NCBI RefSeq assembly: GCF_013778505.1
Contig: NZ_JAAOWU010000001.1
Location: 496,001-560,000, forward strand
From: Pseudomonas sivasensis
Lineage (GTDB): Bacteria > Pseudomonadota > Gammaproteobacteria > Pseudomonadales > Pseudomonadaceae
DNA: 64,000 nt
Direction: 5' to 3'
Below the pieces are notes generated by a model, which worked only from the letters and a program-made list of their open reading frames with translations, ran no database searches and had not been told where the DNA came from. Of the stretch, positions 58,796-64,000 are shown in pieces (within the stretch, counting starts at the first letter, position 1; each line of letters starts with the position of its first letter). Made by a program: the position numbers and the translations under genes.

Positions 58796-58865
58796 GGCTG
58801 GGTCTCGTTCAGGCGTTTTCACAATAGTGACCGATCGCTTAAGGCTGGGCGCTGATGCAAGGCGT

Positions 58866-59462
58866 TTAGCGCACGGTAAGGTTTTGCCAACAGGGTATGC
58901 CGAATTGGTCGAGCAGTTGCGCGGTTTCGCACACCGGCAGCCCTACTACGGCGGAATAACTGCCATTGAGGCCCGCGACAAACACCGAGCCAAGCCCTTG
59001 AATAGCATAGCCGCCCGCCTTGTCCTGGGGTTCGCCACTGTGCCAGTAGGCTGTCGCTTGTTCGACAGTGATCCCACAAAAACGTACACGACTGCTTACA
59101 CATTGGGTTTCGCAGCGCTGGCCGTCGGTGAGCGCGATGGCGGTGAGCACTTCATGCTCACGTCCAGACAAGGCCATCAACATCGCCAGGGCATCGGCCT
59201 GGTCTACCGGCTTACCGAGGATCTGACCGTCCACGATCACTGCCGTGTCGGCACCCAGCACACAAGCACCCAATGGATGATCAAGCGCAGCAAATCCGGC
59301 CAACGCCTTGCCGCGCGCAAGACGCTCGACGTAGGCAACAGCTGATTCATTGGTAAGAGGAGTTTCATCGATAGCGGCGCTGACCACGGTGAAAGGCACA
59401 CCGATCTGGGTCAGCAATTCACGCCGTCTTGGGGAGCCCGAGGCCAGATAAAGCGAATTCAT
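58866..59462 (-). CDS. maf: Maf nucleoside triphosphate pyrophosphatase (YhdE type)
   Basis: 198 residues. The Maf signature [10 protein letters not shown] near the N-terminus, the catalytic Asp/Lys set [15 protein letters not shown] and the later [16 protein letters not shown] are present. YhdE-type Maf proteins hydrolyse dTTP and UTP, including modified ones; this assignment follows from its place in the mre-maf-rng cluster. GGAG is 8 bases before the ATG. Confidence 0.92.
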   Translation of the reverse strand: MNSLYLASGSPRRRELLTQIGVPFTVVSAAIDETPLTNESAVAYVERLARGKALAGFAALDHPLGACVLGADTAVIVDGQILGKPVDQADALAMLMALSGREHEVLTAIALTDGQRCETQCVSSRVRFCGITVEQATAYWHSGEPQDKAGGYAIQGLGSVFVAGLNGSYSAVVGLPVCETAQLLDQFGIPCWQNLTVR

Positions 59463-59513
59463 TGCAGACTCTCCCTGTGGGGTTCGATAACCAGGCAGAG
59501 CCTCGCAATCCAT

Positions 59514-60002
59514 TCAATTGATTTTATAGCGTCGACGTAACCCACGCAGACCGAAACTGATCCAGGGCCACAACAGCGCACTGACCAAAGCTGGCAACAC
59601 CAGCGCCAGGGTAGGCTGACGGTTACCGGTCAAGGCACTGAGCCACAGTTGTACCAACTGCGCCAGGCCGAAGATCACCAGAATCACCAGGCACTGCTGC
59701 CACATCGGGAACATGCGCAAACGCTGCTGCAACGACAGCACCAGAAAGGTGATGAGGGTCAGGATCAACGCGTTCTGGCCCAGCAAGGTGCCATATAGCA
59801 CATCTTCCGCCAAGCCCAGGAACATGGCTGTGACCATGCCCACTTTATGCGGCAGGTTCAGTGACCAGAAGGCCAGCAGCAATGCCAGCCAGAGGGGTCG
59901 CAAGATTTCCATGAATTGCGGCAGCGGTGAAACGCTGAGCAGCAGTCCAATGGCGAACGTCAACCAAACGATCCAGCCATTGCTCGAATGAGTACTGGCC
60001 AT
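59514..60002 (-). CDS. mreD: Rod shape-determining protein MreD
   Basis: A 162-residue inner-membrane protein with about five or six transmembrane segments and the Pseudomonas MreD sequence (VWLTFAIGLLLSVSPLPQF, LFLGLAEDVLYGTLLG type motif GLAEDVLYGTLLGQNAL). It is part of the elongasome with MreB and MreC. It overlaps the mreC stop by one base (TAATG), so it is translationally coupled. Confidence 0.92.
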   Translation of the reverse strand: MASTHSSNGWIVWLTFAIGLLLSVSPLPQFMEILRPLWLALLLAFWSLNLPHKVGMVTAMFLGLAEDVLYGTLLGQNALILTLITFLVLSLQQRLRMFPMWQQCLVILVIFGLAQLVQLWLSALTGNRQPTLALVLPALVSALLWPWISFGLRGLRRRYKIN

Positions 60003-61093
60003 TATTCCTCCCTCTGCCGCGTGGTAGCCGCAGCTGCGGCTGGAGGCTTCGTAGCGGGCGTCGTGGTGGCAGGCGTGCTGACCGGCGGTTTCGCTGCGGC
60101 CGGTTTCACCGGATGCGCGTTATGGGCCGCGGGCTTGACCGGCGTGGCCACGGGCGCTGCAACTGCTGGAGTTGCCGCCGGAACAACGGGAGTCGCCGCT
60201 GCGGGCTTGGGTACGGTCGCGGGAATCACCGGCGCCGTGCCGTTTTTCTTGTCCTCCGCTTCCTGGGCCTGGGCGGCGTCGTTGGCGCGCTCTTCCGGGG
60301 TGCGGTTATCGCTGAACACCAGCAGCAGGTAGCGGCTGCGGTTCAAGGCGGCAGTGGGCACGGCGCGTACAATGGCGAAGGGCTGACCGGAATCGTGGAT
60401 CACTTCCTTAACTGTCGCTACCGGGTAACCCGCCGGGAACCGCTGACCCAGACCGGAGCTGACCAACAGGTCGCCTTCCTTGATGTCGGCGGTGTCGGCG
60501 ACGTGACGCAGTTCCAGGCGCTCGGGGTTGCCGGTGCCACTGGCAATCGCGCGCAAGCCGTTACGGTTCACTTGCACCGGAATGCTGTGGGTCGTGTCCG
60601 TCAGCAGCAGAACCCGCGATGTGTAGGGCATCAGCTCTACTACTTGCCCCATGAGGCCACGGGCATCCAGTACCGGCTGCCCGAGGACCACACCGTCGCG
60701 CTCACCCTTGTTGATGATGATGCGGTGAGTAAAGGGATTCGGGTCCATGCCGATCAACTCGGCCACTTCGACCTTCTCGTTGACCAGTGCCGAAGAATTG
60801 AGCAGCTCGCGCAGCCGAACGTTCTGCTCCGTGAGGGCCGCGAGCTTTTGCATGCGCCCCTGCAAAAGCAGGTTTTCAGTCTTGAGTTTTTCGTTTTCGG
60901 CGACGAGCTCGGTGCGGCTGCCAAATTGGCTGGACACGCCCTGGAACAGACGTTGCGGCAGGTCGGTGATCCAGTAAGTCTGCATCAACACCAGCGACAT
61001 CTGGCTACGCACCGGCTTGAGCAGTGAGAAGCGGGCATCGACCACCATCAGCGCGACCGAAAGCACGACCAGCACCAATAAGCGCACGCCCAA
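60002..61093 (-). CDS. mreC: Rod shape-determining protein MreC, start uncertain
   Basis: About 363 residues: an N-terminal membrane anchor, a coiled-coil (ELVAENEKLKTENLLLQGRMQKLAAL) and the beta-domain (GMDPNPFTHRIIINKGERDGVV). It ends in a long Pro/Ala/Thr-rich tail of about 80 residues absent from E. coli MreC. TTG 61093 is the first ordinary start. However, upstream in-frame codons IKLLFAKGPS match conserved MreC N-termini, and an ATT at 61123 stands 6 bases after GGGAGGAG. The true start may be this rare ATT, giving 373 residues. Confidence 0.9.
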   Translation of the reverse strand: MGVRLLVLVVLSVALMVVDARFSLLKPVRSQMSLVLMQTYWITDLPQRLFQGVSSQFGSRTELVAENEKLKTENLLLQGRMQKLAALTEQNVRLRELLNSSALVNEKVEVAELIGMDPNPFTHRIIINKGERDGVVLGQPVLDARGLMGQVVELMPYTSRVLLLTDTTHSIPVQVNRNGLRAIASGTGNPERLELRHVADTADIKEGDLLVSSGLGQRFPAGYPVATVKEVIHDSGQPFAIVRAVPTAALNRSRYLLLVFSDNRTPEERANDAAQAQEAEDKKNGTAPVIPATVPKPAAATPVVPAATPAVAAPVATPVKPAAHNAHPVKPAAAKPPVSTPATTTPATKPPAAAAATTRQREE

Positions 61094-61207
61094 TGAGGGG
61101 CCTTTGGCGAAAAGCAGTTTAATAAGCCGCTCCTCCCAGGCAAATGTTCTCTTTATTCATACGGCATCTAACCGGCCTGGATGCAGATTGAAGAAGATAA
61201 ACGCCGA

Positions 61208-61233
61208 CAGGCAGCACTGAGAAGTGCTGCCTG
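61208..61233 (-). terminator. Hairpin between mreB and mreC
   Basis: A perfect 11-pair stem CAGGCAGCACT/AGTGCTGCCTG has a 4-base loop. The minus-strand sequence after it is only modestly T-rich (GTTTATC), so it may attenuate rather than end mreB transcription before mreC. Confidence 0.6.
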
Positions 61234-61261
61234 CGGGCGAAACATGGCGCAACCAACGAGC

Positions 61262-62509
<1,248 letters not shown>

Positions 62510-62797
62510 ATGGCGCTTGAACGCTCCGACGTGGAAAAAATCGCGCATCTGGCCTCGCTTGGCCTCAATGACGCCGATCTTCCACAGACCACCGCAGCCC
62601 TGAACAGCATTCTCGGGCTGGTTGACCAAATGCAGGCCGTAAACACCGACGGCATCGAGCCCCTGGCTCACCCGCTGGAAGCGAGCCAGCGCCTGCGCGC
62701 AGACGTCGTGACCGAGCGCAATAATCGCGAGGCCTACCAGTCCATCGCGCCAGCGGTCGAAAACGGCCTGTACCTGGTTCCGAAAGTCATCGACTAA
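62510..62797 (+). CDS. gatC: Asp-tRNA(Asn)/Glu-tRNA(Gln) amidotransferase subunit C
   Basis: A 95-residue Gat[18 protein letters not shown], then [21 protein letters not shown] and the conserved [12 protein letters not shown]. It holds GatA and GatB together in the amidotransferase that converts misacylated Glu-tRNA(Gln) to Gln-tRNA(Gln). AGGAG is 8 bases before the ATG. gatA follows 16 bases later. Confidence 0.95.
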   Translation: MALERSDVEKIAHLASLGLNDADLPQTTAALNSILGLVDQMQAVNTDGIEPLAHPLEASQRLRADVVTERNNREAYQSIAPAVENGLYLVPKVID

Positions 62798-62813
62798 AGG
62801 GAAAGAGCCTGCA

Positions 62814-64000
62814 ATGCATCACATGACTCTGGCCGAGATCGCCCGCGGTCTCGCCGACAAAACGTTTTCTTCCGAAGAGCTGACCAAGACCTTGCTGGCG
62901 CGTATCGCCGAGCTCGATCCCAAGGTCAACAGCTTCATCAGCATCACCGAAGAGCTGGCCCTGAGCCAGGCCAAGGCCGCCGACGTACGTCGCGCCAACG
63001 GTGAAAATGGCGCGCTGCTGGGCGCACCTATCGCCCACAAAGACCTGTTCTGCACCCAGGGTATTCGCACCAGTTGCGGCTCGAAGATGCTCGACAACTT
63101 TAAAGCGCCCTACGACGCCACCGTGGTATCCAAGCTGGCCGCTGCTGGGGCCGTGACCCTGGGCAAAACCAACATGGACGAATTCGCCATGGGTTCGGCC
63201 AACGAGTCGAGCTACTACGGCGCGGTGAAAAACCCGTGGAACCTGGAACACGTGCCGGGCGGTTCGTCCGGTGGTTCCGCCGCCGCCGTTGCCGCGCGCC
63301 TCCTCCCAGCCGCCACGGCCACTGACACCGGCGGCTCCATTCGCCAACCAGCCGCCTTCACCAACCTCACCGGTTTGAAGCCGACTTACGGTCGCGTTTC
63401 CCGTTGGGGCATGATCGCCTACGCATCCAGCCTCGATCAGGGCGGCCCTCTGGCCCGCACCGCCGAAGACTGCGCGATTTTGTTACAAGGCATGGCTGGC
63501 TTTGATCCGCAGGACTCCACAAGCATCGATGAGCCAGTCCCGGACTACAGCAGCAGCCTGAATACCTCGCTCAAAGGCCTGCGCATCGGCGTGCCGAAGG
63601 AATACTTCAGCGCCGGTCTCGACCCGCGTATCGCCGAATTGGTGCACAACAGCGTCAAGACGCTGGAAGGCCTGGGCGCCGTGATCAAGGAAATCAGCCT
63701 GCCGAACAACCAGCACGCCATTCCTGCGTACTACGTGATCGCGCCGGCGGAAGCTTCGTCCAACCTGTCGCGTTTCGACGGCGTGCGCTTCGGCTACCGC
63801 TGCGAAAACCCGAAGGACCTGACCGATCTGTACAAACGCTCCCGTGGCGAAGGTTTCGGCGCCGAAGTTCAACGCCGCATTATGGTCGGTGCCTACGCCC
63901 TGTCGGCCGGCTACTACGACGCGTACTACCTCAAGGCGCAAAAAATCCGTCGCCTGATCAAGAACGACTTCATGGCTGCCTTTGAAGAAGTCGACGTGAT
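62814..64000 (+). CDS. gatA: Asp-tRNA(Asn)/Glu-tRNA(Gln) amidotransferase subunit A, 3' end outside window
   Basis: The first 395 codons of GatA, open to the window edge. The amidase Ser-cisSer-Lys triad is complete: Lys in [13 protein letters not shown], Ser in [13 protein letters not shown] and Ser in [12 protein letters not shown]. It releases ammonia from glutamine and feeds it to GatB. The ATG at 62814 follows AAAGAG; a second ATG is at 62823. The remaining part (about 90 codons of a usual 483) lies outside the window. Confidence 0.96.
   Translation, partial: MHHMTLAEIARGLADKTFSSEELTKTLLARIAELDPKVNSFISITEELALSQAKAADVRRANGENGALLGAPIAHKDLFCTQGIRTSCGSKMLDNFKAPYDATVVSKLAAAGAVTLGKTNMDEFAMGSANESSYYGAVKNPWNLEHVPGGSSGGSAAAVAARLLPAATATDTGGSIRQPAAFTNLTGLKPTYGRVSRWGMIAYASSLDQGGPLARTAEDCAILLQGMAGFDPQDSTSIDEPVPDYSSSLNTSLKGLRIGVPKEYFSAGLDPRIAELVHNSVKTLEGLGAVIKEISLPNNQHAIPAYYVIAPAEASSNLSRFDGVRFGYRCENPKDLTDLYKRSRGEGFGAEVQRRIMVGAYALSAGYYDAYYLKAQKIRRLIKNDFMAAFEEVDV

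Overview
The window is chromosomal DNA of a Pseudomonas, most likely of the P. fluorescens group. The evidence is high GC content, GGAG-type ribosome binding sites, gene blocks in Pseudomonas order (fagA-fumC-orfX-sodA, mlaFEDCB-ibaG-murA, kdsD-kdsC-lptCAB-rpoN-hpf-ptsN-rapZ-ptsO, mreBCD-maf-rng-yhdP) and REP/REPIN repeats of the type scattered through P. fluorescens genomes. About 67 protein genes are supported. I saw no tRNA, rRNA, CRISPR array, insertion sequence or prophage. Assignments rest on reading the translations and on remembered family knowledge; no database search was run.

Left part (1-29.7 kb) is a patchwork of short operons. It opens with rsmI divergent from lpoA-yraN-diaA/gmhA-dolP, the equivalent of E. 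coli yraLMNOP. Then come an OmpA-type lipoprotein, a metallo-beta-lactamase-fold hydrolase, and a co-oriented block encoding a MalT-like LuxR regulator, DUF1329, DUF1302 (outer-membrane barrel) and an acyl-CoA ligase. Next are a LysE exporter, a hydroxyacid dehydrogenase, rsmC, and a Mn2+-sensing yybP-ykoY riboswitch in front of a GDT1-family manganese exporter. After these are a M48 protease, a SRAP-family protein without its usual catalytic His and Asn, a DUF2007/CPXCG pair, an acyltransferase, several small orphans, mqo, hpt, upp and uraA. Five REPINs and two isolated REP remnants lie here, three of the REPINs exactly between convergent genes.

Right part (29.7-64 kb) is dense, conserved envelope and core-physiology DNA. 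It holds hisG-hisD-hisC, murA-ibaG, the Mla phospholipid-transport operon, then divergently Kdo synthesis (kdsD, kdsC), LPS export (lptC, lptA, lptB), sigma-54 (rpoN) and its companion hpf-ptsN-rapZ-ptsO genes. On the other strand follows the iron-starvation operon fagA-fumC-orfX-sodA with a Fur box and a ZIP metal importer as likely last gene. Then come pmbA, darP, tldD, a nitrilase, yhdP, rng, maf, mreD, mreC, mreB, and divergently gatC-gatA (gatA runs off the window). Only one REP element, of a different type, occurs in this half.

Functional themes: cell-envelope building (LpoA, DolP, MurA, Mla, Lpt, Kds, YhdP, MreBCD), nucleotide salvage (Hpt, Upp, UraA) and metal homeostasis. The last combines a Mn riboswitch with exporter, and a Fur-controlled set of iron-independent enzymes with a probable Mn/Zn importer. 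The most promising second-look items are the Mn riboswitch with a visible competing helix, the degenerate SRAP protein, the DUF1302/DUF1329 locus, the ZIP gene joined to the Fur operon, the 728-base region before mqo, and the unusual start of mreC.
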